64,000 bases of DNA from positions 1 to 64,000 of the forward strand of contig CAZEPJ010000007.1 in assembly GCA_964514105.1 (NCBI GenBank). Reading direction: 5' to 3'. This document shows positions 44,334 to 53,253 of the stretch, piece after piece (the first letter of the stretch is position 1; each line of letters opens with the position of its first letter). This DNA is from CAZEPJ01 sp964514105 (GTDB lineage Bacteria; Desulfobacterota; Desulfocorpusculales; Desulfocorpusculum). The translations under genes were made by a program, and so were the position numbers. The notes under the pieces are model-generated. The model searched no databases, was not told the DNA's origin, and was given only the letters and a program-made list of their open reading frames with translations.

Positions 44334-47300
44334 ATGGTCCAGATGACGAGCGTCGATGGGTTGGAGGAGTACCGCCAAGAGCTGTGCAGCCGGCGCGACC
44401 CGAGCGGCTTGCGCGTGCGCCTGTGCATGACCGGCTGCCGGGCGTACGGCGCCGTGGAAATCCGCGATGCGCTCCACGAGGCGATCCGGCATGGGGGCAT
44501 GGAGGGCCATGTGGAGGTCCGGGAGACCGGCTGCCATGGGTTCTGCGCCAAGGCGCCGGTGATGTGCGTGGATCCGGCCGGACTGGTCTATCAGGAGGTG
44601 CGCCCGGAGGACGCGCCGCAGATCGTGAAGGAGACCATCCAGGAGGGCAAGACGATCGAGCGGCTCCTGTATCTGGATCCCCAATGCGGGGAGCGCTGCG
44701 CCACAAGGGATCGGATTCCCTTCTATCGAAGCCAGCAGCGGCGGGTGCTGCGCCTTTGCGGCCTCATCGATCCCAAGTGCATCGGCCAGTACATCCTCGA
44801 AGGGGGGTACGGAGCCCTGACACGGGTGCTCCGGGAGATGCGCCCGGAGGATGTCATCCAGGAGGTGGAGCGAGCGGGGCTTCGGGGGCGGGGGGGNNNN
44901 NNNNNNTCTCCCCCCCGGGGGGGGGGGCGGCGGGGGGCGGGGGCGGGGGGGGGGCGGGGGGGTTCCCCACGGGGCGCAAGTGGGATCTCACCCGTCAATC
45001 CGCAGGGGATTACAAGTATCTGGTGTGCAATGCGGACGAAGGCGATCCGGGCGCCTTCATGGACCGGGCCGTCCTGGAGGGCGACCCCCACAGCGTCATC
45101 GAAGGCATGCTCGTCGGGGCTTTCGCCATGGGCGCCCGGGAAGGCTACGTGTACGTCCGGGCCGAGTATCCCATCGCCGTGGAACACCTCCGCATCGCGG
45201 TTCGGCAGGCCGAGGAAATGGGCCTCCTGGGGGAGGCCATCCTGGGGACCGACTTCTCGTTCCAGCTCCACATCAAGGAGGGCGCCGGGGCCTTCGTGTG
45301 CGGGGAGGAGACGGCCCTGCTGGCTTCCATCGAGGGCCGCCGGGGGATGCCCAGAAGCCGCCCGCCCTTCCCGGCCCAGGCCGGCCTCTGGGGAAAGCCC
45401 ACCTGCATCAACAACGTGGAGACCTTCGCCAACATCCGGGGCATCATCCTGGAGGGCGCGGATGCATACGCCTCACTGGGGACGGAGCGCTCCCGGGGGA
45501 CGAAGATCTTCTCCCTGGCCGGAAAGGTCAACAACACGGGGCTGGTGGAAGTGCCCATCGGCATCAGCATGCGGCAGATCATCTATGACGTGGGCGGGGG
45601 GATACCCCGGGGACGGCGGTTCAAGGCGGTGCAGATGGGGGGGCCTTCCGGCGGGTGCGTGCCGGCACGACACCTGGATCTGCCGGTGGACTACGACTCC
45701 CTCCAGGCCATCGGCGCCATCATGGGCTCGGGCGGCATGGTGGTCATGGACGAGAACAACTGCATGGTGGACATCGCCCGCTTCTTCCTGAGTTTCACCC
45801 AGTCGGAGTCCTGCGGAAAATGCTCGCCCTGCCGTCTGGGAACCACCCAGATGCTCTCCATTCTCAACCGCATCACCCGGGGCGAAGGAGTGGCCGGGGA
45901 CATCGAGCGACTCCTGGAGATCGGCGAAGCGGTGCGTCGTTCCTCGTTGTGCGGTCTGGGGCAGACGTGCGCCAATCCCGTGCTTTCCACCCTGCGGTAC
46001 TTCCGGGACGAGTACCAGGCGCACATCCTGGAGCGAAGATGTCCCGCCGCCTCCTGCGAAAACATGATCATCTCGGCCTGCCAGCACGCCTGCCCGGCCG
46101 GCATCGACGTGCCCAACTACGTGGCCTATGTGGCCGAGGGGAAGTTCCGCGAGGCCGCCGAGCTGATCCGGGAGCGCAATCCCTTCCCGGGCATCTGCGG
46201 CCGCGTCTGCCACCACCCCTGCGAAGGGAAGTGCCGGCGGGGGGAGCTGGACGAGCCCATCTCCATCCGGGCCCTCAAGCGCGCGGCGGCGGATTGGTAT
46301 TACGCCCACGTGACAGAGGATCCTGACCCGTTCCCCATTCGGTCGAATCAGCGGGTGGCGGTGGTGGGGGCGGGGCCGGCGGGGTTGAGCTGCGCCTTTT
46401 ATGTCCGGAAGATGGGATACGCCGCGACGGTCTTCGAGGCCCTGCCAGTGGGCGGTGGGATGATGGGGGTGGCCATTCCCGACTTCCGGCTCCCCAAGGA
46501 GGTCATCCAGCAGGACATCCGATACATCCAGGCACGGGGCGTGGAAATCCAGTACAACGTCCCCATCACCAGTCAGCGCGGGGTGGAGAACCTGCTCAAG
46601 GAAGGGTTCAGCGCCGTCTTCTTGGCAGCGGGCGCCCAGCGCAGCCAGCGCATCGGCATCCCGGGGGAGTTGGAGGGGGTGGAGGGGCTGCTGTACGGCT
46701 TGAGCTTTCTGCGGGACGTGAAGGTGGGCAAGGGCGTGGAGGTGGGGCGGCGGGTCGCGGTCATCGGCGGCGGAAACACCGCCATGGACTCGGCCCGGAG
46801 CGCCAGGCGGCTGGGGGCTGGCGAGGTGCACGTTTTCTACCGCAGGTCTCTGGAGGAAATGCCGGTGAGCATGCGGGAGTACCGGGAAGCGGTGGAGGAG
46901 GGGATCACCTTCCATTTTCTCACCAATCCCACCCGCATCGTCCACGAGGGGTGGCGCGTCAAGGGCCTGGAGTGCATCCTCATGGAGCCCGGGGAGGCCG
47001 ACGAGTCGGGCCGCCGCCGCCCCGTGCCCGTCGAGGGCAGCGAGTTCTTCTTCGAGGCCGACACCGTGATCCCGGCCGTGGGTCAGGCCCCGGACCTCTC
47101 CTTTCTGCCCGAGGACACCAAGCTGGAGCGGGCCCGTTGGGGGGCGCTGCAGGTCGACCCCAACAGCCTGGCCACCAACGTGCCCGGCATCTTTGCCGGC
47201 GGGGACTTTGTCACGGGGCCCACCACGGTCATCCAGGCCATCGCCGCGGGAAGGCGGGCGGCCCTGGCCGTGGACAAGTACCTGCGGCAGGATCCGAGCC

Positions 47301-47512
47301 GTGTGGAGATCCGGGACGAGAAGTGCACGGTGATCCACGATGTGGAGATGGCCTCGGACCGGGAGGACGTCGGGGCCAGACCCAGGTTGGAGGTCCCATC
47401 GCTGCCCCCCGGGCAGCGCGTGCAGGGATTCATGGAGATCGAGACGGGGTACACGGAGGCCCAGGCCATGGAGGAGGCACGGCGCTGCCTCCGGTGCGAC
47501 CTGGAGGCATAG
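44334..47512 (+). CDS. NuoF-like NADH-binding subunit fused to a GltD/NfnL-like FAD-NAD(P) module (interrupted by an assembly gap)
   Basis: The N-terminus is a [2Fe-2S] domain (C31, C35, C67, C71). The NuoF core follows with its glycine-rich FMN/NADH motif: GLRGRGG before the gap and GFPTGRKWD after it, then NADEGDPGAFMDR and CGEETALL. A 4Fe-4S group (ESCGKCSPCRLGT plus a distal Cys near 45970) closes the NuoF part. From ~46050 the chain continues as a glutamate-synthase-small-subunit/NfnL-like module: Cys-rich Fer4_20 region, FAD motif VVGAGPAGLSC, NAD(P) motif VIGGGNTAMD and the C-terminal GIFAGGDFVTGPTTV. Two pyridine-nucleotide sites and two flavins in one subunit suggest flavin-based electron bifurcation or transhydrogenation (inference). 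Ten Ns and an inflated G tract at 44897-44962 shift the frame; the real gene is almost certainly continuous, ~1,035-1,040 aa. Confidence 0.85.
44897..44906. other. Assembly gap (10 Ns) within the NuoF FMN motif
   Basis: Ten Ns followed by ~55 bases of nearly pure G/C homopolymer. The codons on each side already give almost the complete conserved motif, so the gap plus the G-rich text appears to be an insertion artefact at a difficult G-rich site rather than missing gene sequence. Confidence 0.85.
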
Positions 47513-47540
47513 GGGCCGTGGGCAGGGCGGAACTGGCAGT

Positions 47541-47556
47541 GCGGCGCATGCGCCGC
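47541..47556. repeat. Perfect 16-bp palindrome between NuoF-GltD and metV
   Basis: GCGGCGCATGCGCCGC is fully self-complementary and sits in the 94-base gap before metV. It may fold as a small hairpin in the mRNA or bind a dimeric protein. No T tract follows, so it is not a terminator. Confidence 0.45.
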
Positions 47557-47606
47557 GCAGTGAGGGGCGCGGGGTGGGAAGCGCCGCCCCGTGAAGGAGG
47601 AGGCAG

Positions 47607-48272
47607 ATGATCCGGTCCATCACCAGGCAGAAGAGCACGGAGCAGATCCTGGCGCTCCTTGAGGGAATGGGGCGCCTCTTCATCGTGGGGTGCGGGACCT
47701 GCGTCACCCTGTGCCGGACGGGAGGAGCCCCGGAGGTGGAGGAGATGAGCCTTCGCCTCAAGGGCCTGGGCAAGTTCATCACCGGGACCATGGTCATCCC
47801 CGTCGCCTGTGACGAGATCTCCCAGGAAGCCCTCGCCGAGCGCGCGGAGGAGATCGGGAACGCCGGGGCATGCCTCATCATGACCTGCGCCTTCGGGGTG
47901 CAGACCATCGCGCGCCAGGTGGAGATCCCCGTGATCCCGGCCCTGGATACCCTGTTCATCGGAAAGGAGCGGGGCGTGGGCCGGTTCGACGAGATCTGCA
48001 CGCAGTGTGGGGACTGCATCCTGGGGGAGACGGGGGGCCTGTGCCCCGTGACCAATTGCCACAAGGGCCTGGTCAATGGTCCGTGCGGGGGGACCAACAA
48101 CGGCAAATGCGAGATCGACCCGGACAAGGATTGTGTCTGGACCCTCATCTACGAGAGGCTCAAGGAGCAGGGAAAGCTGGATCGAATGCGCCGGTATCAG
48201 CCTCCCCGCAACCACCAGGTCTCACCCAGACCGGGCAAGATCTTCATTGCCGCGGAAGAAAGGAGGGGGTGA
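47607..48272 (+). CDS. metV: MetV-like methylenetetrahydrofolate reductase partner (MTHFR C-terminal zinc/Fe-S domain)
   Basis: A 221-aa cysteine-rich protein of the MTHFR_C family, the small MetV subunit that accompanies MetF in acetogens and related anaerobes. The Cys set is C29, C32, C36 (CGTCVTLC), C68, C94, then the dense block C131, C134, C137, C146, C151, C160, C168, C176, enough for two 4Fe-4S clusters plus further ligands. It is expected to relay electrons from the upstream flavoprotein complex to the FMN of MetF. GAAGGAGGAGG precedes the ATG. MetF follows one base after its stop. Confidence 0.9.
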   Translation: MIRSITRQKSTEQILALLEGMGRLFIVGCGTCVTLCRTGGAPEVEEMSLRLKGLGKFITGTMVIPVACDEISQEALAERAEEIGNAGACLIMTCAFGVQTIARQVEIPVIPALDTLFIGKERGVGRFDEICTQCGDCILGETGGLCPVTNCHKGLVNGPCGGTNNGKCEIDPDKDCVWTLIYERLKEQGKLDRMRRYQPPRNHQVSPRPGKIFIAAEERRG

Positions 48273-48273
48273 G

Positions 48274-49173
48274 ATGGGTCTGCGGTTCCGGGAGATCCTC
48301 CAGTCGGGCCGGTTCGTGGTCACCAGCGAGATCGGGCCGCCCAAAGGGACCAATCTGGCCAAGGTCGAGCATCACATCGAGCTGCTCAAGGATCAGGTGG
48401 ACGCCCTCAACGTCACCGACCATCAAAGCTCGGTCATGCGCTACCCCTCCCTGGGCGGGGCCCTGCTGGTCCGGGAGCGGGGGGGGGAGCCCATTCTCCA
48501 GATGACCTGCCGGGACCGCAATCGACTGGCCCTCCAGGCGGACCTGCTGTTCGCCTCCAGCCGGGGTGTGAACAACGTGCTGTGCCTCACGGGGGACGCG
48601 GTGGTGGTGGGAGACCACAAGGAGGCCAAAGGGGTCTTCGATCTGGATTCGAGCCAGCTTCTGGCCGCCATTCGGCTCCTGGAGAAGGGGAAGGACCTGG
48701 GGGGAAACGACCTGGACGGCGCCGTGGAGTTCTGCGCCGGGGCCATCGTCACGCCCGAGGCCAAGCCGTTGGATCCCCAGCTGGTCAAGTTCGAGAAGAA
48801 GGTCGAGGCAGGGGCGGAGTTCATCCAGACCCAGGCCATCTACGACTTGGAGAACTTCGATCGGTTCATGGAATACGCCCGGCCCTTCGGCGTCAAGATC
48901 CTGGCCGGTATCATCCTGCTGACGTCCTGGCGCATGGCCGAGTACATGAACAAGAACGTCCCCGGGGTGTTCGTGCCACAGCCCCTCATCGACGAGATGA
49001 AGGCCGCTCCCAAGGGGGAGGCGATTCGGGTCGGGGTGGAGATCGCCGGGCGCATGGTCCGCACGATCCAGGAGAAGCGGATGTGCGACGGCGTCCATAT
49101 CATGGCCATCGGACGAGAGGAACTGGTCCCCCATATCCTCCGGGCGGCGGGGGTAGATGGATCGGCTCGGTGA
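48274..49173 (+). CDS. metF: Methylenetetrahydrofolate reductase MetF
   Basis: A 299-aa TIM-barrel MTHFR that reduces 5,10-methylene-THF to 5-methyl-THF. The N-terminal strand with the catalytic glutamate reads VTSEIGPPKG. Conserved folate/FMN-contacting segments are DALNVTDHQSS, NVLCLTGDAV and GAEFIQTQAIYDLENF. It lacks an NAD(P)H-binding regulatory extension, so it depends on partner proteins or the Nuo-like module for electrons. AGGAGGGGG and the preceding stop are adjacent to ATG 48274. The product methyl-THF may serve methionine synthesis, the Wood-Ljungdahl methyl branch or methyl-THF oxidation in reverse. Confidence 0.93.
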   Translation: MGLRFREILQSGRFVVTSEIGPPKGTNLAKVEHHIELLKDQVDALNVTDHQSSVMRYPSLGGALLVRERGGEPILQMTCRDRNRLALQADLLFASSRGVNNVLCLTGDAVVVGDHKEAKGVFDLDSSQLLAAIRLLEKGKDLGGNDLDGAVEFCAGAIVTPEAKPLDPQLVKFEKKVEAGAEFIQTQAIYDLENFDRFMEYARPFGVKILAGIILLTSWRMAEYMNKNVPGVFVPQPLIDEMKAAPKGEAIRVGVEIAGRMVRTIQEKRMCDGVHIMAIGREELVPHILRAAGVDGSAR

Positions 49174-49403
49174 CCCGGCTCCCGAGGTCAGGCCCCGGAG
49201 GCGCTGCCCCGGGGGGCCTTTGGCCCGACCGAGCCGTTGCCGAACCAGGGGTCGGCACCCGCTCCCGAAGGGTCGCACGGAAACCGGGATATGGATTGAC
49301 ATTTGGGTCCCGGCATTGGACATTGTTCCCCGGGCTCGTCCCGATGGGCAGCAAGGGGGTGCGAATCCCAAATCCTCCAGCGGAGTGGAAAGGAGTGCTT
49401 GCC

Positions 49404-49784
49404 ATGGCGAAGATCCTTGTGGTGGACGACGACCCCGACCTGGTGGAAACCGTTTCCATGATGCTCGAGAGCCGCCAGTACGAGGTGGTGGCTGCGTACG
49501 GGGGCGTGGAGGGCCTGAGCAAGGCCCGTTCGGAGAGCCCGGACTTGGTGGTACTGGACGTGATGATGCCGGACAAGGATGGTTTCGAGGTATGCAAGGA
49601 GATGAAGGCGGACCCCCAGCTCGCCCGGATCCCCATCCTGCTGCTTACCGCCGTGGCCTCCAAGATCTCCGAGACCAAGTACACGCCGCGAATGGGCATG
49701 GAGACGGAGGCGGATGACTACGTGGACAAGCCGGTGAAGCCGGAGGAGATCGTCAAGCGCGTGGAGCGGCTGCTGGCCCGCTGA
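49404..49784 (+). CDS. Single-domain response regulator
   Basis: A 126-aa receiver domain with DDD at 8-10, phospho-acceptor D52 (VLDVMMPDKDG), Thr in LLLTAV and a C-terminal DKPVKPEE lysine. A ~12-residue insertion with TKYTPRMGMETEAD before the final strand is unusual but seen in some stand-alone receivers. AAGGAG is 9 bases before the ATG. It follows metF by 230 bases. Confidence 0.9.
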   Translation: MAKILVVDDDPDLVETVSMMLESRQYEVVAAYGGVEGLSKARSESPDLVVLDVMMPDKDGFEVCKEMKADPQLARIPILLLTAVASKISETKYTPRMGMETEADDYVDKPVKPEEIVKRVERLLAR

Positions 49785-49840
49785 CTCCATGAGACGCAAC
49801 CCCCAGGCGCCCGGCTTATCCTCCCGGTTTTCTCCCCCGT

Positions 49841-49895
49841 CCGGGGCAGGCGCCACGGGTTGAGTGGCCTTTTGTTGGGGCGACCCACCGGGTCG
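49841..49895. repeat. 55-bp imperfect direct repeat, copy 1
   Basis: This copy and 50069-50123 share about 80% identity: both begin CCGGGGC(A/G)GGCGCCA and end CCACCGGGTCG. Copy 1 runs directly into the second run of Ns. The repeats lie in the 415-base non-coding stretch between the response regulator and the receiver-kinase gene. Confidence 0.65.
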
Positions 49896-49905
49896 NNNNN
49901 NNNNN
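49896..49905. other. Assembly gap (10 Ns)
   Basis: Unknown bases immediately after repeat copy 1. A repeat-induced misassembly is the likely reason, so the spacing of the flanking genes is uncertain. Confidence 0.95.
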
Positions 49906-50068
49906 CTCGTCGCGGGCCGCCAGCCTCGCACCACACCCCGAGCAGTATCTGGCGGGTGGCGGGTTCTCCTGCTGGCACGTCGGGCATCTCATAACAGATG
50001 CTCCCTGAGACGCGGCCGCGTCTCAAGACGCTCTCGTGGGATGGCGCGCCCACCCACCCACCCCCGGG

Positions 50069-50123
50069 CCGGGGCGGGCGCCAGGGGTTGTGTGCCTTTT
50101 TGTGGGGCCCCCCCACCGGGTCG
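50069..50123. repeat. 55-bp imperfect direct repeat, copy 2
   Basis: Second copy of the element at 49841-49895, same orientation, ~230 bases downstream. Neither copy resembles a known transposon end; function unknown. Confidence 0.6.
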
Positions 50124-50199
50124 CCCCTGCCGTTACGGGGGGGGGCCGACACGGACCCCGGCAGGCGCGATGCCACACAGGAGACGGACGGCCGGAGGC

Positions 50200-51720
50200 A
50201 TGGACACACCTGGCGAGGGGGCGCCCGCCCAGATCTTGGTCGTTGACGATGAGCGCATCATGCGGGAGGGGTGCGCCCGCATCTGTCAGACCCTGGGTTG
50301 TGAGGTGCTGGCGGCCGACGGGGGAGAGGAGGGGCTCAGGGTCCTGCGCCAGGGCGCCGTGGACGTCCTGCTCCTGGACATGATGATGCCCGGCGTGAGC
50401 GGCATGGAGGTCCTGGAGCGCATCCAGGCCGAGCGGCCCGACGTGGTCGTCATCGTCATCACGGGGTACGCCACGGTGGAACTGGCCGTGGAGGCCATGA
50501 AGCGGGGGGCGTACGACTTCGTATCCAAGCCGTTCACCCCGGATCAACTTCGCCTGGTGGTGCGGCGGGCCCTGGACAAGCGCCGCCTGGAGCGGGAGGC
50601 CGAGCGCCTGCGGCAGGAGCGGGTCCGCAGCCTCCGGGACGTGGCCGAGGAGCAGAGCCGCCTGCGCACCATCATCCACTCCATGGCCGACGGCGTCCTG
50701 GTGGCGGCGCGCGACGGCGTGGTGGTGCTGCACAATCCACCCGCATCCCGCCTGCTGGGACTGGGCGACCGGCCCGTGCTGGGCAGGCCCATCGGGGAGG
50801 TCGCTCCTCCGGAGGTGAGCGCCATGGTCCGCAGGATCATGGACGAGCCGGCGGGGGTGGGGCGTTCTGTAGAGGTGCACATCCAAGGGGGCGGGGACCT
50901 GCGGGCGCACGCCGGCCTGATTCATCTCGCCGACGGGGAGGTCCTGGGAGCGGTCACCGTGATCCAGGATATCACCCCGCTCAAGGAGATGGATCGCATG
51001 AAGTCGGACTTCGTGGCCATGGTATCCCACGAGCTCCGCTCCCCGCTTGCGGCCATCCAGCAGCAACTGGAGGTCATCCTGGGGGGAATGGCAGGGGAGG
51101 TCACGGACAAGCAGCGGTCTCTCCTGGTCCGCGCCCAGCAGCGGGCCCAGGGGTTGCTGGACCTCATCAAGGACCTGCTGGATCTGGCCAGGATCGAGGC
51201 GGGCCGGGTGGTGGACCGCCGGGAGCCCCTCGAGCTGGTGCCGCTGTTGGAGAAGACCGTGGCCTTTTTCGAGACCCCAGCCGCCGAAAAGGGCGTCCGA
51301 TTGCGCCTGGATCCCCCGGCGGCGCTTCCCCTGGTCGTGGGAGACGGCGCCGCCCTGGAGGAGGTCTTCACCAACCTCGTCTCCAACGCCATCGCCTACA
51401 CGCCCGCGGGGGGCGAGGTCCGGGTCCGGGCGGGGATCCGGGGGGGGTACGTGTGGACGGAGGTGACGGACACGGGCATCGGGATCCCAGCCCAGGCCCT
51501 CCCGCGGATCTTCGACCGCTTCTACCGGGTGAAGGACGAGCGGGCCCGGCAGGTGGTGGGAACGGGCCTGGGGCTCCCCATCGTCAAGGGGATCGTGGAG
51601 GCCCATCTGGGGACCATCGAGGTGGAGAGCACCCACGGCGAGGGGAGTGTGTTTCGCGTGCTTCTGCCCGCGGTGTCCGGGATCCAATCCCGTCTTGACC
51701 GGATGGCGCCGCCGGGTTGA
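50200..51720 (+). CDS. Receiver-PAS-histidine kinase protein
   Basis: A 506-aa cytosolic signalling protein with an N-terminal receiver (DDE at 16-18, D60 in LLLDMMMPGVSG, K110 in SKPFTP), a PAS domain (~150-262) and a complete kinase core: H277 in VSHELRSPLAAI, NLVSNAIAYTP, DTGIGIP and GTGLGLPI. The receiver comes first, so the kinase is probably controlled by phosphorylation from another kinase. The start is ambiguous between 50170 and 50200; neither has an ideally spaced ribosome site. The neighbouring single-domain regulator may receive its phosphate. Confidence 0.88.
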   Translation: MDTPGEGAPAQILVVDDERIMREGCARICQTLGCEVLAADGGEEGLRVLRQGAVDVLLLDMMMPGVSGMEVLERIQAERPDVVVIVITGYATVELAVEAMKRGAYDFVSKPFTPDQLRLVVRRALDKRRLEREAERLRQERVRSLRDVAEEQSRLRTIIHSMADGVLVAARDGVVVLHNPPASRLLGLGDRPVLGRPIGEVAPPEVSAMVRRIMDEPAGVGRSVEVHIQGGGDLRAHAGLIHLADGEVLGAVTVIQDITPLKEMDRMKSDFVAMVSHELRSPLAAIQQQLEVILGGMAGEVTDKQRSLLVRAQQRAQGLLDLIKDLLDLARIEAGRVVDRREPLELVPLLEKTVAFFETPAAEKGVRLRLDPPAALPLVVGDGAALEEVFTNLVSNAIAYTPAGGEVRVRAGIRGGYVWTEVTDTGIGIPAQALPRIFDRFYRVKDERARQVVGTGLGLPIVKGIVEAHLGTIEVESTHGEGSVFRVLLPAVSGIQSRLDRMAPPG

Positions 51721-51791
51721 TGTCCTCGCCCTCGCCTGCGCCAACGCCTCTGGTCTTGCGCCTCGCGCCCCTGTCCCGGCGGGTTTTGCTA

Positions 51792-51820
51792 TTGACACGG
51801 GAGGGGCAACACGATATGTA
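51792..51820 (+). promoter_or_regulatory. Putative promoter for TRAP operon 1
   Basis: A perfect TTGACA (51792-51797), a 17-base spacer and TATGTA (51815-51820). The first gene starts at 51962. Confidence 0.45.
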
Positions 51821-51961
51821 CGATCTGCCTCGAAATCAGGTAGGTCGTTCTCCCATGACGCGGTGTCAAGCTGGCCAGAAGCAAGGAAAGGGGGTGATCG
51901 TCCTCGTTTGGGCGTGTGAGAGGCGCGGTACAACCCTAGCATCCGTAAGGAGGGCATGGCC

Positions 51962-53011
51962 ATGAAGAGAGGGTTCGTCGGAGTGCTGGTTCTCGGCACG
52001 GTGTTGGCGTTCACGCTGCCCGCGGCGGCGCAGGACAAGGTGATCAAGTGGAAGGCCCAGGGGTTTGTCCCGGCGGGCATGCTCTACCATGAGACGCTGC
52101 AGCGAACGGCCGAGGAGGTCAAGGCCGTGACCAACGGCCGGGTGGTGTGGGAGGTCATGCCGGCCGGCCAGCTGGTCCCCCCCTTCGAGGGCCTCAAGGC
52201 CGTGAGCGACGGGGTGTACGAGGTCAACTTCGGGTACACCGGACAGTGGGTGGGGAAGATCCCCGTTTCTCCCCTGTTCACCGCCGCGCCCGGGGGACTC
52301 AACGCCCTGGACATGCAGATGTGGCTGGAGCACGGAGGCGGCAAGGAGCTCCACCAGGAGATGTACGACAAGTACGGGTACAAGGTGAAGGTCATCCACG
52401 ACGCCCCCATCGCCATGGAGATCTACATGTGGGGCAAGAAGCCCATGAAAAAGATCGATGACTGGAAGGGAATGAAGCTGCGCATGATGCCTCTCATGGG
52501 GGACGTCCTGGCCAAGAATGGCCTCTCCGTGGTCTTCATGCCCGCCGGCGAGATCATGCCCAACCTCCAGCGCGGGGTCCTGGACGCGGCGGAATACAGC
52601 ATCCCGGCCTTTGACAAGACCCTGGGCATCTGGGAGGTGTGCAAGTACCTGCACCTGCCCGGCATCCACCAGCCCGCCTCCCAGCTGGAGGTCGTCATCA
52701 ACAAGAAGGCCTGGGACGCCCTGCCCAAGGAGTTGCAGGTCCAGGTGGAGGCCGCCATCTGGAAGAGCCGCCTGAAGAACTGGCTCTGGATGGAGAATGA
52801 GAACATCAAGGCCATGGATTTCTTCAAGGAGAAGGGGATCGAGGTGGTGCATCTTGAAGAGGCCACGGTGAAGACCATGATCAAGTGGGCCGAGGATTAC
52901 CTCGACGAGATGGGGGCCAAGGACGAGTTCTTCGGCAAGGTGTGGAAGTCCCAGAAGGAATTCGGAAAGAAGTGGTATCCGTATACCAAGGCCTTCTCCC
53001 TGCCCCACTGA
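51962..53011 (+). CDS. TRAP transporter solute-binding protein (DctP family), system 1
   Basis: A 349-aa periplasmic binding protein. The Sec signal peptide ends near LPAAAQ-DKVIKW. The DctP-type fold is recognised from the TNGRVVWEVMPAGQL and EGLKAVSDGVYE segments and from KGMKLRMMP, whose Arg normally holds the substrate carboxylate. It likely binds an organic acid for the DctQM permease downstream. The second of two close ATGs (51962) has better spacing to AAGGAGG. A stem-loop follows the stop. Confidence 0.9.
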   Translation: MKRGFVGVLVLGTVLAFTLPAAAQDKVIKWKAQGFVPAGMLYHETLQRTAEEVKAVTNGRVVWEVMPAGQLVPPFEGLKAVSDGVYEVNFGYTGQWVGKIPVSPLFTAAPGGLNALDMQMWLEHGGGKELHQEMYDKYGYKVKVIHDAPIAMEIYMWGKKPMKKIDDWKGMKLRMMPLMGDVLAKNGLSVVFMPAGEIMPNLQRGVLDAAEYSIPAFDKTLGIWEVCKYLHLPGIHQPASQLEVVINKKAWDALPKELQVQVEAAIWKSRLKNWLWMENENIKAMDFFKEKGIEVVHLEEATVKTMIKWAEDYLDEMGAKDEFFGKVWKSQKEFGKKWYPYTKAFSLPH

Positions 53012-53047
53012 GGGGGGGGCTGAAGCGAGGCAGGCGTTGTCCGCCCG

Positions 53048-53082
53048 AGGGCTATCTCCCCTCACTGGAGGGGAATAGCCCT
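53048..53082 (+). terminator. Stem-loop between dctP and dctQ (system 1)
   Basis: A 15-bp stem (AGGGCTAT...CCCCTC with GAGGGG...ATAGCCCT, one bulged C) closes a 4-base ACTG loop and is followed by CTCTTCTTG. The weak T tract suggests partial termination or mRNA protection, giving more binding protein than permease. Confidence 0.6.
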
Positions 53083-53253
53083 CTCTTCTTGTGTCGCCGG
53101 AGGCGGGCTGCACGCCGTGCGCCGCTGCCGCGGGGGGCAGGGAGCGGGTCGCGCGGCGAGACGGGGTGATCTCGGGCTCTTGCCCGTGGCGCCATGGCGT
53201 GGGGGGTGTGCCGACCTCCCGGGTCGGTGCGTGGTCGTCCGTCGGAGGGGGAG

